This document shows positions 27,865 through 38,513 of a stretch of 64,000 nucleotides of DNA, piece after piece. Source of the DNA: Vreelandella arcis (GTDB lineage Bacteria > Pseudomonadota > Gammaproteobacteria > Pseudomonadales > Halomonadaceae). The notes beneath the pieces are model-generated. The model saw only the letters and a list, made by a program, of their open reading frames with translations, was not told where the DNA came from and made no database searches. The stretch covers positions 124,001-188,000 of the forward strand of contig NZ_FNII01000008.1 in assembly GCF_900103865.1 (NCBI RefSeq). The letters run 5' to 3'. The position numbers were made by a program, and so were the translations under genes. How positions within the stretch are numbered: position 1 is the first letter of the stretch; each line of letters begins with the position of its first letter.

Positions 27865-28893
27865 CTAAGCGTTGAAGTTCAACATTCGCTCCAGCGGCTT
27901 AAGCGCCTGCTGGCGCAGCTCGCTGCCGACGTGAATTTCACCGCTACCCTCACGTAGCGCGCCCGCCAGGTTATCGAGCGCGTTCATTGCCATCCACGGG
28001 CAATGCGCGCAGCTGCGACAAGTAGCGCCATTACCCGCCGTTGGGGCCTCAAACAGCGTTTTACCCGGCACCGCTTGCTGCATTTTGAAGAAAATGCCGC
28101 GGTCGGTGGCCACAATTAATTGCTCGTTGGGCAAGGTTTTGGCGGCGTTAATCAACTGCGACGTAGAGCCTGCCACATCGGCTAACTGAACGACCGGGGC
28201 GGGCGACTCAGGGTGAACCAGGACGGCGGCATCCGGATAAAGACGCTTGAGATCCTCGATACCTTTCGCCTTAAATTCCTCGTGGACGATACAGGCGCCG
28301 TCCCACATCAGCATATCGGCACCGGTTTTTTCCTGAATGTAGCCGCCCAGGTGTTTATCGGGCGCCCAGAGGATTTTTTCACCTTTCGCCTGTAGATGCT
28401 CAATCACGTCGACGGCAATCGATGAAGTCACCACCCAATCGGCTCGCGCCTTAACGGCCGCTGAGGTGTTGGCGTACACGACCACCGTGCGGTCGGGGTG
28501 GGCATCGCAAAAGGCGCTGAATTCATCGGCGGGGCAACCGATGTCCAATGAACAGGTGGCCTCCAGGGTCGGCATCAGTACGCGTTTTTCAGGCGAAAGA
28601 ATTTTCGCCGTTTCGCCCATAAAGCGCACCCCGGCGACAACCAGCGTGGTGGCGTCATGGCGTGCCCCAAAGCGCGCCATTTCCAGCGAATCGGCAACAC
28701 AACCACCCGTCTCTTCCGCCAACTGTTGAATGGCATCGTCGGTATAATAGTGAGCGACCAACACGGCATTGTGCTGCTTAAGCAATTGCTTGATTTCTGC
28801 CACGCGCGCTTGGTCTTCGGTGGGAATGCGGGTCGGGCAGTACGGGCTGGGGAGCGGAGCATCGAGCTCAGCTTGAGAAGTCATAATAGTCAT
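27865..28893 (-). CDS. nadA: Quinolinate synthase A
   Basis: It has about 342 residues. It condenses iminoaspartate with dihydroxyacetone phosphate to quinolinate, using a [4Fe-4S] cluster. Likely cluster cysteines are in [20 protein letters not shown] and the [10 protein letters not shown] block; [12 protein letters not shown] and [12 protein letters not shown] are family motifs. The start is uncertain: I chose ATG 28893, but GTG 28905 and ATG 28884 are in frame and no site has a strong ribosome sequence. It is convergent with bepA. Confidence 0.95.
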   Translation of the reverse strand: MTIMTSQAELDAPLPSPYCPTRIPTEDQARVAEIKQLLKQHNAVLVAHYYTDDAIQQLAEETGGCVADSLEMARFGARHDATTLVVAGVRFMGETAKILSPEKRVLMPTLEATCSLDIGCPADEFSAFCDAHPDRTVVVYANTSAAVKARADWVVTSSIAVDVIEHLQAKGEKILWAPDKHLGGYIQEKTGADMLMWDGACIVHEEFKAKGIEDLKRLYPDAAVLVHPESPAPVVQLADVAGSTSQLINAAKTLPNEQLIVATDRGIFFKMQQAVPGKTLFEAPTAGNGATCRSCAHCPWMAMNALDNLAGALREGSGEIHVGSELRQQALKPLERMLNFNA

Positions 28894-29098
28894 CGTGTCT
28901 ACCACTGTGACGAACAGGGAATCCCCCTGTTAAACACCAGTCACGGCGTATGCGCTCCGCACGCGCCGCTCTCGTTGGCAATGAGCCGCTGCGTCTTTCG
29001 CGGTGGGCTCATCTGCCGGTTACATTGATGTGACCATTTTGGCGGGAAATGGTTGCTAACGGCAAGTCCAATCTCCCGACTTTCATTTCCCACATAGC

Positions 29099-29131
29099 AA
29101 AACACCCCTGGCAGTAAACTACCAGGGGTGT
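29099..29131 (-). terminator. Terminator after the tRNA-Lys pair
   Basis: A 10-bp perfect stem, ACACCCCTGG/CCAGGGGTGT (29102-29131), followed on the minus strand by TTTT. It lies seven bases after the CCA end of the downstream tRNA-Lys. Confidence 0.85.
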
Positions 29132-29137
29132 CGAATT

Positions 29138-29213
29138 TGGTGGGTCGTGCAGGATTCGAACCTGCGACCAATTGATTAAAAGTCAACTGCTCTACCAACT
29201 GAGCTAACGACCC
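29138..29213 (-). tRNA. tRNA-Lys (anticodon TTT), copy 2
   Basis: A 76-nt gene with encoded CCA. The acceptor stem GGGTCGT/ACGACCC, D-arm AGCTCAGTTGGTAGAGC, anticodon loop CTTTTAA with TTT, and T-arm GGTTCGAATCC are all intact. It is identical to the copy 39 bp upstream and probably shares its transcript. Confidence 0.98.
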
Positions 29214-29252
29214 AGATGCACGCGACGGCACATAAGGCTTTTTCTGTTCGGT

Positions 29253-29328
29253 TGGTGGGTCGTGCAGGATTCGAACCTGCGACCAATTGATTAAAAGTCA
29301 ACTGCTCTACCAACTGAGCTAACGACCC
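29253..29328 (-). tRNA. tRNA-Lys (anticodon TTT), copy 1
   Basis: A 76-nt gene with encoded CCA and the same sequence as the neighbouring copy: TTT anticodon, D- and T-arms and acceptor stem intact. It is first in the two-gene transcription unit, with a plausible promoter directly upstream. Confidence 0.98.
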
Positions 29329-29344
29329 GCCCGAACGGATGCAT

Positions 29345-29373
29345 ATACTACGGACGACCTACGCTATCCGCAA
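29345..29373 (-). promoter_or_regulatory. Predicted promoter for the tRNA-Lys pair
   Basis: On the minus strand TTGCGG (29368-29373), a 17-bp spacer and TAGTAT (29345-29350) lie 17 bp before the first tRNA. The position suits a short 5' leader. Confidence 0.5.
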
Positions 29374-29431
29374 GTCTTTTTTGAACTTTTGCCTAATCCG
29401 CCGAACCTTGCTTATCGCTTTTGCGTGGTCA

Positions 29432-30295
29432 TTAGGAACGCTTTGGTTTACGCATCGCCTGTACAGGGCGGCGCTTATTTTTATCGCGACTCCAGCGATT
29501 TTTTTCGTCCGGCGTCAATTCTGGAACTTTACGCGTTTCCAGGTTTGCGAGCGCGGCTAAGTCGTCCACCTCAGCCTGCGAAAGCTCGACCCATTCACCC
29601 GCTTTGGCGCGCTTATCGAGGAAGATGTTGCCATAACGGACCCGTTTCAAACGACTCACCGTCAGTTCCTGCGATTCCCAAAGGCGACGCACTTCGCGGT
29701 TGCGACCCTCTAAAATCACCACATGAAACCAGGTGTTGATGCCTTCACCGCCGAATTCTTGAACGTCGGTGAAGCGCGCGGGGCCATCTTCAAGCATTAC
29801 GCCGTCGACCATCGCCACCACATGTTCGCGCTTGACCTCGCCCATAACGCGCACCGCGTATTCACGCTCCACCTGGGTGGAGGGATGCATCAAGCGGTTA
29901 GCGAGTTCGCCATCGGTAGTGAACAATAAAAGGCCGCTGGTATTGATATCCAGGCGTCCAATGGCGATCCAGCGCTCGCCTTTCAATCGCGGTAGTCGAT
30001 CAAAGACGGTGCGGCGGCCTTCCGGGTCTTTACGGGTACACAGCTCGCCTTCCGGCTTGTTGTACATAATGACCCGACGCGGCGTTTCATCTTCCGGGCG
30101 CAGCGCCACAGGCCGGTCATCAACGCTGACCTTATCGCGGGCGTCAACGCGATCGCCCAACTTGGCGACCTGGCTATTGACCTTAACACGGCCGTCGGCG
30201 ATGACGGTTTCCATCTCGCGCCGTGAGCCAAGACCGGCACGGGCGAGTACTTTTTGCAGTTTTTCACTAGCGGAAGGGGTATTACTCTGACTCAT
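29432..30295 (-). CDS. rluB: 23S rRNA pseudouridine synthase RluB
   Basis: It has 287 residues from the ATG at 30295, which overlaps the end of scpB by 14 bases; a longer frame inside scpB is rejected. The N-terminal S4 RNA-binding domain ([17 protein letters not shown]) is followed by the RsuA/RluB catalytic domain with Asp in [14 protein letters not shown]. RluB makes pseudouridine 2605 in 23S rRNA. The C-terminal tail is basic. It ends the scpA-scpB-rluB run, a common order in gammaproteobacteria. Confidence 0.95.
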   Translation of the reverse strand: MSQSNTPSASEKLQKVLARAGLGSRREMETVIADGRVKVNSQVAKLGDRVDARDKVSVDDRPVALRPEDETPRRVIMYNKPEGELCTRKDPEGRRTVFDRLPRLKGERWIAIGRLDINTSGLLLFTTDGELANRLMHPSTQVEREYAVRVMGEVKREHVVAMVDGVMLEDGPARFTDVQEFGGEGINTWFHVVILEGRNREVRRLWESQELTVSRLKRVRYGNIFLDKRAKAGEWVELSQAEVDDLAALANLETRKVPELTPDEKNRWSRDKNKRRPVQAMRKPKRS

Positions 30296-31109
30296 GGTCG
30301 TCTGACCTCTCATCATGGGTCTGCGTGCGCGCGCTTTGATCATCAGAGCGCTGCGCACGTGCCGCCAGGCGTGCCTCTAAATCGGCAAAGCTCAGCGGCT
30401 GGGTTAACGCCGTCTCGGCGTGCGTCTCGGCACTATCGGCCGTTTCGGGTGGCGCATCCTGCACGGTTTCAGGCGCGCCGTCCAGTCCTTCTTGGCCGTC
30501 AGGGGGCTGGGGCTCAGTTGATGGCGTCTGTTGATTGAGGGTATCGGAGGCTTCACCGCTATCGTGCTCACTATCTTCCCCGCTAACCAGCGCGTGCATC
30601 GGCGGCAGCGCATCCAGGGTTTTTAGCCCAAAATCATCCAGAAAGCTCCGCGACGTGGCATACACGGCGGGACGCCCCGGCACATCGCGATGCCCGACTA
30701 CGCGTATCCAGCCCCGCTCCATCAGCGTGCGCATAATTGAGCTACTCACGCTCACCCCGCGTACGTCTTCGATGTCACTGCGGGTCACCGGCTGGCGATA
30801 AGCGATGAGCGCCAGGGTTTCGAGCAGCGCCCGCGAGTAGCGCTGCGGGCGCTCGTCCCATAAACGGGAAACCCACCGGGAAAGTCGGGGGCGAATACGC
30901 AGTTGATAGCCTGAGGCGGTTTCGACCAGCTCCAAGGCCCCCGCCCCATGGCGTTCACCCAAGCGCGCCAGCACCTCGCGAAGCTCGCCTCGTGAAGGGC
31001 ACTCCCCATCGAGAAACAACGTTTCTATACGTTCCAGGGGTAGCGGTTCGCCCGCCGCCAATAACGCGGCTTCTACAATATCGTCCAAAGCCGAGGTGAC
31101 TTCACTCAT
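30282..31109 (-). CDS. scpB: Segregation and condensation protein B
   Basis: A 275-residue protein. Two winged-helix domains fill about residues 5-170 ([21 protein letters not shown] and [29 protein letters not shown]). A long acidic, low-complexity tail (about 180-275) is unusual in length but common in this group. ScpB binds ScpA and SMC in chromosome condensation. The ATG overlaps the scpA stop as ATGA. Confidence 0.95.
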   Translation of the reverse strand: MSEVTSALDDIVEAALLAAGEPLPLERIETLFLDGECPSRGELREVLARLGERHGAGALELVETASGYQLRIRPRLSRWVSRLWDERPQRYSRALLETLALIAYRQPVTRSDIEDVRGVSVSSSIMRTLMERGWIRVVGHRDVPGRPAVYATSRSFLDDFGLKTLDALPPMHALVSGEDSEHDSGEASDTLNQQTPSTEPQPPDGQEGLDGAPETVQDAPPETADSAETHAETALTQPLSFADLEARLAARAQRSDDQSARTQTHDERSDDHESE

Positions 31110-32092
31110 GGCGCATCCTTGTCGGCCTGATTATCGGGTTCATCGGCGCGCGTCTCGAATGCGCTTTCTTGCTGGGCATTCTCGCCGGCGTCATCCATCT
31201 CAAAAGCGCCTTCAGGGTCGCTTGCGTCGCTAATCGCTGCGGGTCTTGCCCGTACATGGATCGGCGAGAGCGGCGCATTCTGCACGATATCGATCATCGC
31301 CTCTTTGGCAAGCTCCAAAATCGCCATGAAGGTCACTACCACACCCGCGCGACCCTCCTCGAGGGTAAACAGCGCGGCAAACGGCGTATAGTGCGGCTGA
31401 CCGTCTTCCCCTCCGCTGAGCTGCTCCATAATCTTCAGCATGCGCTCACGGGTGGACAGCACTTCGCGGCTTATATGGTGAGCCTTGGCAAGCTCGGCGC
31501 GTTTAAGAATATCGGCCAGCGCTCCCAATAACTCATCGAGCTCGACCGGCGGATGAATAACTCGGGCTTCCAGCGGCGGCAAGCCTGCCTGCACGCTGAA
31601 CCAGTCGCGGCCGACACGGGGCAGCGTATCCAGCGACTCGGCCGCTTCTTTCAGGCGCTCGTACGCTTGCAACCGGCGAATCAGCTCTGCCCGGGGATCT
31701 TCTTCCTCCTCGCCTTCGGCTTTAGGCGGGCGCGGCAGTAGCGTGCGCGATTTGATTTCAGCAAGCATCGCGGCCATGAGCAGATATTCGCCGGCCAGCT
31801 CGATTTCCATCGCCTTCATCAGTTCCACGTATTCGATGTACTGATGGGTGATGGTGGCCACGTTAATGGTCAAAATATCCAAGTTCTGGCGGCGAATCAG
31901 GTAAAGCAACAGATCCAGCGGCCCTTCAAACGCCTCCAAAAAGACACGCAGCGCTTCCGGGGGAATATACAAATCCTCCGGCAATTGGGTAATCGGCTCA
32001 TTGAATAGCCGCCCCAGCGCCTCGGCCATCGGCTCAGCGGCCGAGGTATCCGTGCTGGCTGGAGCGGCATTGACGCTTGGCGTCTCGCTCAC
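31106..32092 (-). CDS. scpA: Segregation and condensation protein A (kleisin)
   Basis: A 328-residue kleisin. The core begins near residue 48 with RVFLEAFEGPLDLLLYLIRRQNLDI, the helix that binds SMC, and includes EYLLMAAMLAEIKSRTLLP. An acidic Ala-rich N-terminal stretch and an acidic tail flank it. The start is GTG at 32092, with AAGGAA about 11 bases upstream, so the start is only moderately sure. It is first of scpA-scpB-rluB. Confidence 0.94.
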   Translation of the reverse strand: MSETPSVNAAPASTDTSAAEPMAEALGRLFNEPITQLPEDLYIPPEALRVFLEAFEGPLDLLLYLIRRQNLDILTINVATITHQYIEYVELMKAMEIELAGEYLLMAAMLAEIKSRTLLPRPPKAEGEEEEDPRAELIRRLQAYERLKEAAESLDTLPRVGRDWFSVQAGLPPLEARVIHPPVELDELLGALADILKRAELAKAHHISREVLSTRERMLKIMEQLSGGEDGQPHYTPFAALFTLEEGRAGVVVTFMAILELAKEAMIDIVQNAPLSPIHVRARPAAISDASDPEGAFEMDDAGENAQQESAFETRADEPDNQADKDAP

Positions 32093-32203
32093 GCGGGTCG
32101 GTTTCCTTGGTTAATCAACGGGGTTTATAACGACGTTTAGGTTGTCTGGCTCATACCAACGGGCAGTGTAACAAAGTCGCTGAACGTCGTGGCTGACGCC
32201 ACT

Positions 32204-33982
32204 TTATCCTGCTTCAGCGGCTTTACGGTAGCGCCCCTGATAATCAAACAGCTTATCGCGAAGCTGCCAATGACGCCCGACTTTGCGACCGACGACGAAA
32301 TCGGGATGGCGCAGGCGGCGCTGCTCGCTGACCACCTCCTGTGGGGTCATAGGTTGCCACGCCGACGCAGGGGCGCGTATATGGTCGCGCAAAAAAGCCG
32401 CATAGAAAGCGCGGCGCTGCGCCGATGTCTCCAGCGCAAACCATTCCGCTAAGCTCGCGCCGTCTTCGTCGTAATAGGTGACTTTGAGGCGCGGCAGACC
32501 GCGGCCGTTAGTCGTCGCTTCCAGCGCCATGCCGCTGACCCTTAACACCTTGGCGTCTTTCAGCTTTAGGGCATCCTTGAGTTTGTTATCGGCGTCGACC
32601 AGCAGCGTCTCACAACCGTGGCATCGCCGGGCGGCGATATCATTTTCGGCGCCGCACTCATCGCAGACCTTGAAGCGAAAACGGAAGTCGCACTGATGAC
32701 GCTTGCCTTCATCCTTTTCAATTAACCCCTGACAACGGCGACCAAAGTGTTCAATGACAAGCTCGCCATCGCGCTTGCCCCAAAACAGATTGGCATGGCC
32801 GCAGGCGGGGCATTCGACCTGAACGGGCTCGCTATCACTATCCGGCTTGGGCTCACCGACTTCCGGCGCATACAAATCCCAAGGGTTGCCCGCGTAGTCG
32901 AGCACTAAGCAGTCCTGCTTGCCCGGCGCAAGGCGGAGCCCCCGCCCCACCATTTGCTGATACAGGCTAACCGACTCGGTGGGTCGCAGAATCGCGATAA
33001 GATCCACATGGGGCGCGTCAAACCCGGTGGTGAGCACCGCCACATTGACCAAGTATTTAAGCGCTTGAGCCTTGAACGACTCAATAATCGCCGTGCGCTC
33101 TTGCGATTCCGTACCACCGGTAATCAGCGCTGACTGCCCCGCTGGCAGATATCCCATGATTTCTTCGGCGTGGGCCACCGTCGCGGCAAAGATCATTACG
33201 CCTTGGCGCTCCACGGCGTATTCAATAACCTGCTGAATAATGCCCGGCGTGGCACGGTTGCCCGCCACCACCTGGTTGAGCGCCGCCTCGCTATAAATGC
33301 CATTAGCTGCCGGCGCCAGGCGCGAAAAATCGTAGCCCTCAACCGCCATATCGCGTCGTTTGGGTTCAGCCAAAAAGCCTTGTTTGACCATCAGCCTAAG
33401 CGGCTGTTCAAACACACAGTCACGAAAGAAACAGGCATCACTGCCTTTCACCATGCCGTGATAATGGCGGTGATAGATAAACCCCTGCCCCAGCCGATAG
33501 GGCGTTGCCGTTAGGCCGAGTATTTTAAGCTGCGGATTTTGCCGTTGCAGGTGGTCAATCACCTGGCGGTAGCTGGCATCTTCATCCAGCGAAACGCGAT
33601 GGCACTCGTCGATCACTAGCAGGGTAAAATGGCCATCGGCAAACCGATCAAGATGTCTAACCACCGACTGCACCGAGCCAAACACCACCTGACGCGACGC
33701 CTCCTTGCGCTTTAGCCCGGCGCTAAAAATATCGGCTTCCAGACCGTAAGCCCGATACTTGGCGTGGTTCTGCTCGACCAGCTCACGCACATGCGCCAGC
33801 ACCAGCACCCGGCCACGGGCCAGCCGAGCAAGCTCGGCAATCACCAGCGACTTACCGCTCCCCGTGGGCAACACCACCACCGCCGGCTCGTGGGAGGCAC
33901 GAAAGTGCGCCACCACGCGGCTTACCGCTGCTGACTGGTAAGGGCGTAGCTGGGGTATGGGCAATGGATAAGAAGACGGCAA
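32204..33982 (-). CDS. radD: DEAD/DEAH-box helicase RadD-like
   Basis: A 592-residue superfamily 2 protein. Helicase motifs: LRPYQSAAV (Q-like), Walker A LPTGSGKS near residue 40, DECH in VIDECHR, LTATPYR, and QMVGRGLR for motif VI. After residue 380 come zinc-ribbon cysteine pairs (CPACGH, CDECG, CHGCE). Length and layout match E. coli RadD (YejH), an ATPase that assists RecA-dependent DNA repair. The start is TTG; no ATG lies before the LRPYQ motif, which supports it. Confidence 0.9.
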   Translation of the reverse strand: MPSSYPLPIPQLRPYQSAAVSRVVAHFRASHEPAVVVLPTGSGKSLVIAELARLARGRVLVLAHVRELVEQNHAKYRAYGLEADIFSAGLKRKEASRQVVFGSVQSVVRHLDRFADGHFTLLVIDECHRVSLDEDASYRQVIDHLQRQNPQLKILGLTATPYRLGQGFIYHRHYHGMVKGSDACFFRDCVFEQPLRLMVKQGFLAEPKRRDMAVEGYDFSRLAPAANGIYSEAALNQVVAGNRATPGIIQQVIEYAVERQGVMIFAATVAHAEEIMGYLPAGQSALITGGTESQERTAIIESFKAQALKYLVNVAVLTTGFDAPHVDLIAILRPTESVSLYQQMVGRGLRLAPGKQDCLVLDYAGNPWDLYAPEVGEPKPDSDSEPVQVECPACGHANLFWGKRDGELVIEHFGRRCQGLIEKDEGKRHQCDFRFRFKVCDECGAENDIAARRCHGCETLLVDADNKLKDALKLKDAKVLRVSGMALEATTNGRGLPRLKVTYYDEDGASLAEWFALETSAQRRAFYAAFLRDHIRAPASAWQPMTPQEVVSEQRRLRHPDFVVGRKVGRHWQLRDKLFDYQGRYRKAAEAG

Positions 33983-34104
33983 ATTGATTAGCCTGCTATT
34001 GAACTATTTAGACATTCGTCTAATCTTAAGACGTACAGGGAAATAAAACGCCGACTCATTAAGCGTCAGCTTATCGATTTTGTCATCTATATAGGAGATT
34101 ACTC

Positions 34105-34338
34105 ATGACAACCTCTCACTTCAGTCCCGAGTGCCCCGAGTGCCAAAGCCGGTTCAAGAATTTACCCGCCACGCGTCGTGGTAAAAGTCATGTGTACTGC
34201 TCAGAATGTGGGCATGACTTTGGCCGCTACGAAAGCCTGGTGAAACGCTATCGTCACGAGCTTGATACCCTGGAAACGCAGTTGGGCATAACGCCAGCCG
34301 CCAGCGATAACGCAGCCCTGGCCTCGCCTCAACCGTAA
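34105..34338 (+). CDS. Small zinc-ribbon protein of unknown function
   Basis: A 77-residue protein. Two CxxC pairs (CPECQ at residues 10-14 and CSECG at 32-36) form a likely zinc ribbon, followed by a charged helix (ESLVKRYRHELDTLETQLG) and an Ala/Pro tail. TATAGGAG lies 7-8 bases before the ATG, and a strong hairpin follows the stop, so it is a real separate gene. It is divergent from radD. It could bind nucleic acid or a protein partner; nothing here decides. Confidence 0.82.
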   Translation: MTTSHFSPECPECQSRFKNLPATRRGKSHVYCSECGHDFGRYESLVKRYRHELDTLETQLGITPAASDNAALASPQP

Positions 34339-34350
34339 CCTGACGCCACC

Positions 34351-34378
34351 TGATGCGGCGGCGCTCGCCGCCGCATCA
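34351..34378. terminator. Hairpin between zinc-ribbon gene and purL
   Basis: A 12-bp perfect stem TGATGCGGCGGC/GCCGCCGCATCA with a four-base loop, between convergent genes. No T-run follows. Confidence 0.65.
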
Positions 34379-34393
34379 AACCCGTCGCAAGCG

Positions 34394-37300
34394 CTACTTC
34401 AACCAAGCACGCGCGTTGCGGAATAGACGCAGCCAGGCGCCATCCTCAGTCCATTCGCTGGGGCGCCAGGAGTTGGTCACTGCCCGCGCCACACGCTCGG
34501 GGTGAGGCATCATAATCGTGGCGCGCCCATCGGTTGAGGTGAGCCCGGTGATCCCGGAAGGTGATCCATTGGGGTTAGCCGGGTAACGGGTGGTTACCTG
34601 ACCGTAATTATCCACGAAACGCATTGCCACTTGGCTGCTCGACTGCATGCGCCGCAGGTGGGCACTGTCGCGGAACGCCGCCTGCCCCTCACCATGAGCC
34701 ACCGCAATAGGCAACTGCGAGCCTTCCATACCGGCCAGCAGGATGGAGGGGCTTTTTTCAACCCGCACCATGGAAAGACGCGCCTCAAACTGCTCGGATT
34801 CATTACGCACAAAGGCGGGCCAGTCTTCCGCGCCCGGGATTAACGTTTTAAGCTGCGAGAGCATTTGGCAACCGTTGCACACACCAAGCGAAAAGCTATC
34901 GTCACGGTTAAAGAACCCGGCGAACTGGTCACGAGCGCGCTCGTTGAACAGCACTGATTTTGCCCAGCCGCCGCCCGCGCCTAACACGTCGCCGTAAGAG
35001 AACCCGCCGCAGGCCACCATGCCTTTGAATTCATCGAGCGACACCCTGCCTTGCAAAATATCGCTCATATGCACATCTACGGCATCAAAGCCCGCTTTGT
35101 CGAACGCCCAGGCCATTTCGACCTGGCCATTGACGCCCTGCTCGCGGAGCACGGCCACGGCCGGTTTGGTAGTGTTGATAAACGGCGCGCTGATATCGTC
35201 GTTGATATCAAAGGTCGGCGACGCGGACAGCCCCGGGTCGCGAACGTCGAGCAAATTATCGAATTCGTTTTTCGCGCACTCGGGGTTATCGCGCAGCGCC
35301 TGCATGCGGTAGCTGGTTTCGGACCAGGTACGCTGCGTGAGCTGACGCGTGGTTTCGAGCAGCGGCTCTTCGAATAGCGTGACGCGCACTTGATCATCGT
35401 AACGCGGGCGCGCAATAACCCCGCAGGTTTCGATGCCGGCCACGGCGAACTGGGTCAGCACCTCTTCGGTATCTTTACGGTTAACCTGGATCACCGCGCC
35501 CAATTCTTCCGAGAACAGCGCGCTAAACGCTTCCACGGGTTCGTCGACCAACCAGTCGAGCTTGATCTCGAGCCCGGCGTGGGCGGCAAAGGCCATTTCC
35601 AGCAGGGTGACCAGCAGGCCACCATCGCTGCGATCATGGTAAGCCAGCAGCTTGCCATCGCGGTTGAGCCCCTGGATGACTTCAAAAAACGCCTTGATGT
35701 CCTCGGCGTCATCCACGTCCGGGCATTCGTTGCCTACCTGTCCGTACACCTGGGCCAAGGCCGAGCCACCTATACGGTTCTGGCCATTACCCAGGTCGAT
35801 CAAAATAAGATCGGACTCGTCCTGCTCAAGATTGATCTGAGGTGTCAGCGTCGCCAAGGCATCGGTTACCGGGGCGAACCCAGTGACCACCAGCGACAGC
35901 GGCGAAGTAATGCTCTTGTCTTCCGTCTCGCCCTGGGGGTTCTCGTCTTGCCAGGCCGTGCGCATCGACATCGAGTCTTTGCCTACCGGAATGGCAATGC
36001 CCAGCGCCGGGCACAGCTCCATGCCCACGGCGTGAACGGCATCAAAAAGCGCTTGGTTTTCACCCGGATGGTCAGCAGCACTCATCCAGTTGGCCGAGAG
36101 CTTGATATCGCCAAGCTTGGCGATCGGCGCCGCAGCCAAGTTGGTGATGGCTTCAGCCACGGCCAACCGAGCACTAGCGGCAGGGTCAATCAAGGCCACT
36201 GGTGGGCGCTCGCCCATGGCCATCGCCTCACCCGCGTGGGTATCAAAGCTGGCAGTGGTCACCGCCACGTCGGCCACTGGCACCTGCCAAGGCCCCACCA
36301 TCTGGTCGCGGGCGACTTGCCCGGTAATCGAACGGTCGCCGATGGTAATCAAGAAGCTTTTAGACGCCACCGTGGGCAGGCGCAATATACGGTCGAGCGC
36401 TTCGCGCAGGTCGAGATTATCCAGCATCACACCCGACAAAGCGGGCGTTCGGCGGTTAAATTCACGCTGCATTTTGGGCGGCTTGCCAAACAACACGCTC
36501 ATCGGCAGGTCAACCGGCTTGGTCTCAAAATGGCCGTCGCGGACTTCCAGATGGTGCTGCTCAAGGGCCTCGCCAACGACCGCAAAAGGGCACCGTTCAC
36601 GGGCACATAGCGCTTCAAAGGTGGCAAGGTCTTCGGCGGCCACCGCCAGCACGTAACGCTCTTGGGCTTCGTTGCACCAGATTTCCAGCGGGCTCATGCC
36701 CGGCTCGGCATTAGGCACGGTGCGCAGATCAAACAGCCCACCGCGACCGCCGTCTTTGACCAGCTCCGGCAGCGCATTGGACAGCCCACCGGCCCCAACG
36801 TCGTGGACAAAGCGGAGAGGGTTATGGTCGCCAAGCGCCCAGCAACGGTCGATGACTTCTTGTGCGCGGCGTTCCATTTCCGGGTTTTCCCGCTGCACGG
36901 AGGCGAAATCCAAATCCGCACTGGAAGCACCGGACGCCATGCTGGATGCCGCCCCGCCGCCCAGGCCAATGAGCATTGCCGGGCCGCCCATGACGATGAG
37001 CTTGCCCCCCACCGGAATGTCGCCTTTTTGCACGTGTTGAGCGCGAATATTACCGTAGCCGCCGGCAATCATAATCGGCTTGTGAAAGCCGCGCCGCTCG
37101 ATGCCCTCTTCGCTGAGCACGTCCTGCTCGTAGGTGCGAAAGTAGCCGGTCAGGTTGGGCCGGCCAAATTCATTGTTAAACGCCGCACCACCGATGGGGC
37201 CATCAAGCATAATCGCAAGTGCCGACTGCATGCGCTCGGGCTTGCCGTAATCGAAGGCCTCCCAGGGCTGAACAAACTCAGGAATACGCAGGTTAGAAAC

Positions 37301-38329
37301 ACTAAAGCCGGACAGACCCGCCTTGGGTTTGCCGCCGATGCCGGTGGCCCCTTCATCGCGAATTTCACCGCCTGCCCCGGTCGCCGCCCCCGGGAAAGGC
37401 GCAATGGCGGTCGGGTGGTTATGGGTTTCCACCTTCATCAGGATGTGAATCGGTTCCTGATGCGTATCGTACAGCGCGCGTTCATCTTCCGCGCCGGTCA
37501 GTGGCGTGGCAAAGAAACGCCCCGCCTGACTGCCTTTGATCACCGCGGCGTTATCGCTGTAGGCAGACAGAACATTATCCGGCGCGGTGGCAAAGGTGTT
37601 TTTGATCATTTTGAACAGCGAATGGCTTTGTTGCTCTCCATCGATCCGCCAGTCGGCGTTAAAAATCTTATGCCGGCAGTGTTCGGAATTCGCCTGGGCG
37701 AACATCATTAGCTCAACGTCGCTGGGGTTTCTATCCAGCTCGTTAAACGCCTCCACGAGATAGTCAATCTCGTCATCTGCAAGCGCCAGCCCCAGCTCGC
37801 GGTTTGCAGTCGCCAGCGCATCGCGCCCACCCGTGAGAATATCCACGCTACCCAGCGGGGCCGGGTCGTGACGGGCGAACAGCGCAGCGACCTGGTCGGC
37901 GTCAGTCAGCACGGTTTCAGTCATGCGGTCGTGAAGGCAGGCAGTCACGGCGTTAAGCGCGTCTTCGTCGGGCGGCGAGCTAAACGCAATGCGGTAATCC
38001 ATACCGCGTTCGATCCGTGAAATGCCCGTCACGCCACAATTGTGGGCGATATCCGTGGCTTTAGATGACCAGGGGGACTGAGTGCCGATTCGCGGCACCA
38101 CCAAAAAACGCTGTGCGCCCTTGGGTGGTTCAACCGCCGCCTCGTGGCCGTAATCCAACAGCTGCGCCAACCGCTCCCGGGTGGCCGCGTCTAACGCCTC
38201 GTGGTGGTCAATAAAGTGGACGTAATCAACGGATAACGCCTCGACCTCGGGAACACGTTCACGCAGCACCGCTAATAGCCGAGCATGACGGAAGGCAGAA
38301 AGGGCGGGCGCGCCTCGCAGTTCGAGCAT
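34394..38329 (-). CDS. purL: Phosphoribosylformylglycinamidine synthase (large, single-chain)
   Basis: A 1311-residue enzyme converting FGAR to FGAM with glutamine and ATP. It is the large gammaproteobacterial type: an N-terminal PurS-like region, two AIRS-type halves (for example [20 protein letters not shown] and GVCDG-like blocks), and a C-terminal class I glutaminase with nucleophile Cys1151 in [11 protein letters not shown] and the late MMPHPERV histidine. It is divergent from mltF, 184 bp apart, as in E. coli. AGAGG lies about nine bases before the ATG. Confidence 0.98.
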   Translation of the reverse strand: MLELRGAPALSAFRHARLLAVLRERVPEVEALSVDYVHFIDHHEALDAATRERLAQLLDYGHEAAVEPPKGAQRFLVVPRIGTQSPWSSKATDIAHNCGVTGISRIERGMDYRIAFSSPPDEDALNAVTACLHDRMTETVLTDADQVAALFARHDPAPLGSVDILTGGRDALATANRELGLALADDEIDYLVEAFNELDRNPSDVELMMFAQANSEHCRHKIFNADWRIDGEQQSHSLFKMIKNTFATAPDNVLSAYSDNAAVIKGSQAGRFFATPLTGAEDERALYDTHQEPIHILMKVETHNHPTAIAPFPGAATGAGGEIRDEGATGIGGKPKAGLSGFSVSNLRIPEFVQPWEAFDYGKPERMQSALAIMLDGPIGGAAFNNEFGRPNLTGYFRTYEQDVLSEEGIERRGFHKPIMIAGGYGNIRAQHVQKGDIPVGGKLIVMGGPAMLIGLGGGAASSMASGASSADLDFASVQRENPEMERRAQEVIDRCWALGDHNPLRFVHDVGAGGLSNALPELVKDGGRGGLFDLRTVPNAEPGMSPLEIWCNEAQERYVLAVAAEDLATFEALCARERCPFAVVGEALEQHHLEVRDGHFETKPVDLPMSVLFGKPPKMQREFNRRTPALSGVMLDNLDLREALDRILRLPTVASKSFLITIGDRSITGQVARDQMVGPWQVPVADVAVTTASFDTHAGEAMAMGERPPVALIDPAASARLAVAEAITNLAAAPIAKLGDIKLSANWMSAADHPGENQALFDAVHAVGMELCPALGIAIPVGKDSMSMRTAWQDENPQGETEDKSITSPLSLVVTGFAPVTDALATLTPQINLEQDESDLILIDLGNGQNRIGGSALAQVYGQVGNECPDVDDAEDIKAFFEVIQGLNRDGKLLAYHDRSDGGLLVTLLEMAFAAHAGLEIKLDWLVDEPVEAFSALFSEELGAVIQVNRKDTEEVLTQFAVAGIETCGVIARPRYDDQVRVTLFEEPLLETTRQLTQRTWSETSYRMQALRDNPECAKNEFDNLLDVRDPGLSASPTFDINDDISAPFINTTKPAVAVLREQGVNGQVEMAWAFDKAGFDAVDVHMSDILQGRVSLDEFKGMVACGGFSYGDVLGAGGGWAKSVLFNERARDQFAGFFNRDDSFSLGVCNGCQMLSQLKTLIPGAEDWPAFVRNESEQFEARLSMVRVEKSPSILLAGMEGSQLPIAVAHGEGQAAFRDSAHLRRMQSSSQVAMRFVDNYGQVTTRYPANPNGSPSGITGLTSTDGRATIMMPHPERVARAVTNSWRPSEWTEDGAWLRLFRNARAWLK

Positions 38330-38513
38330 ATCCAGAAGCCTCTAGAGCAGGAAGAATTCGAGCAGGGAAATCACCAGGCCGCAGTGCGGCCCTCTTTTAC
38401 GACACTGATTAGGCCCTATGATACTGGAAAGCGTCGGTCACACGAAATCTACAAGGTGACAGCCTGGGAACGGCTGGGTATCGTGGCAGCTTTCTCCATG
38501 ACCAAAAGACGCC

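Noticed and set aside
28906-29098. Possible small RNA or gene between nadA and the tRNA terminator
   Set aside because: No convincing promoter, stem or reading frame; only the nadA upstream region.
35390-37711. Two long plus-strand open frames (406 and 349 codons) opposite purL
   Set aside because: They lie wholly inside the conserved purL gene, have no ribosome site or family features, and reflect codon bias on the other strand.
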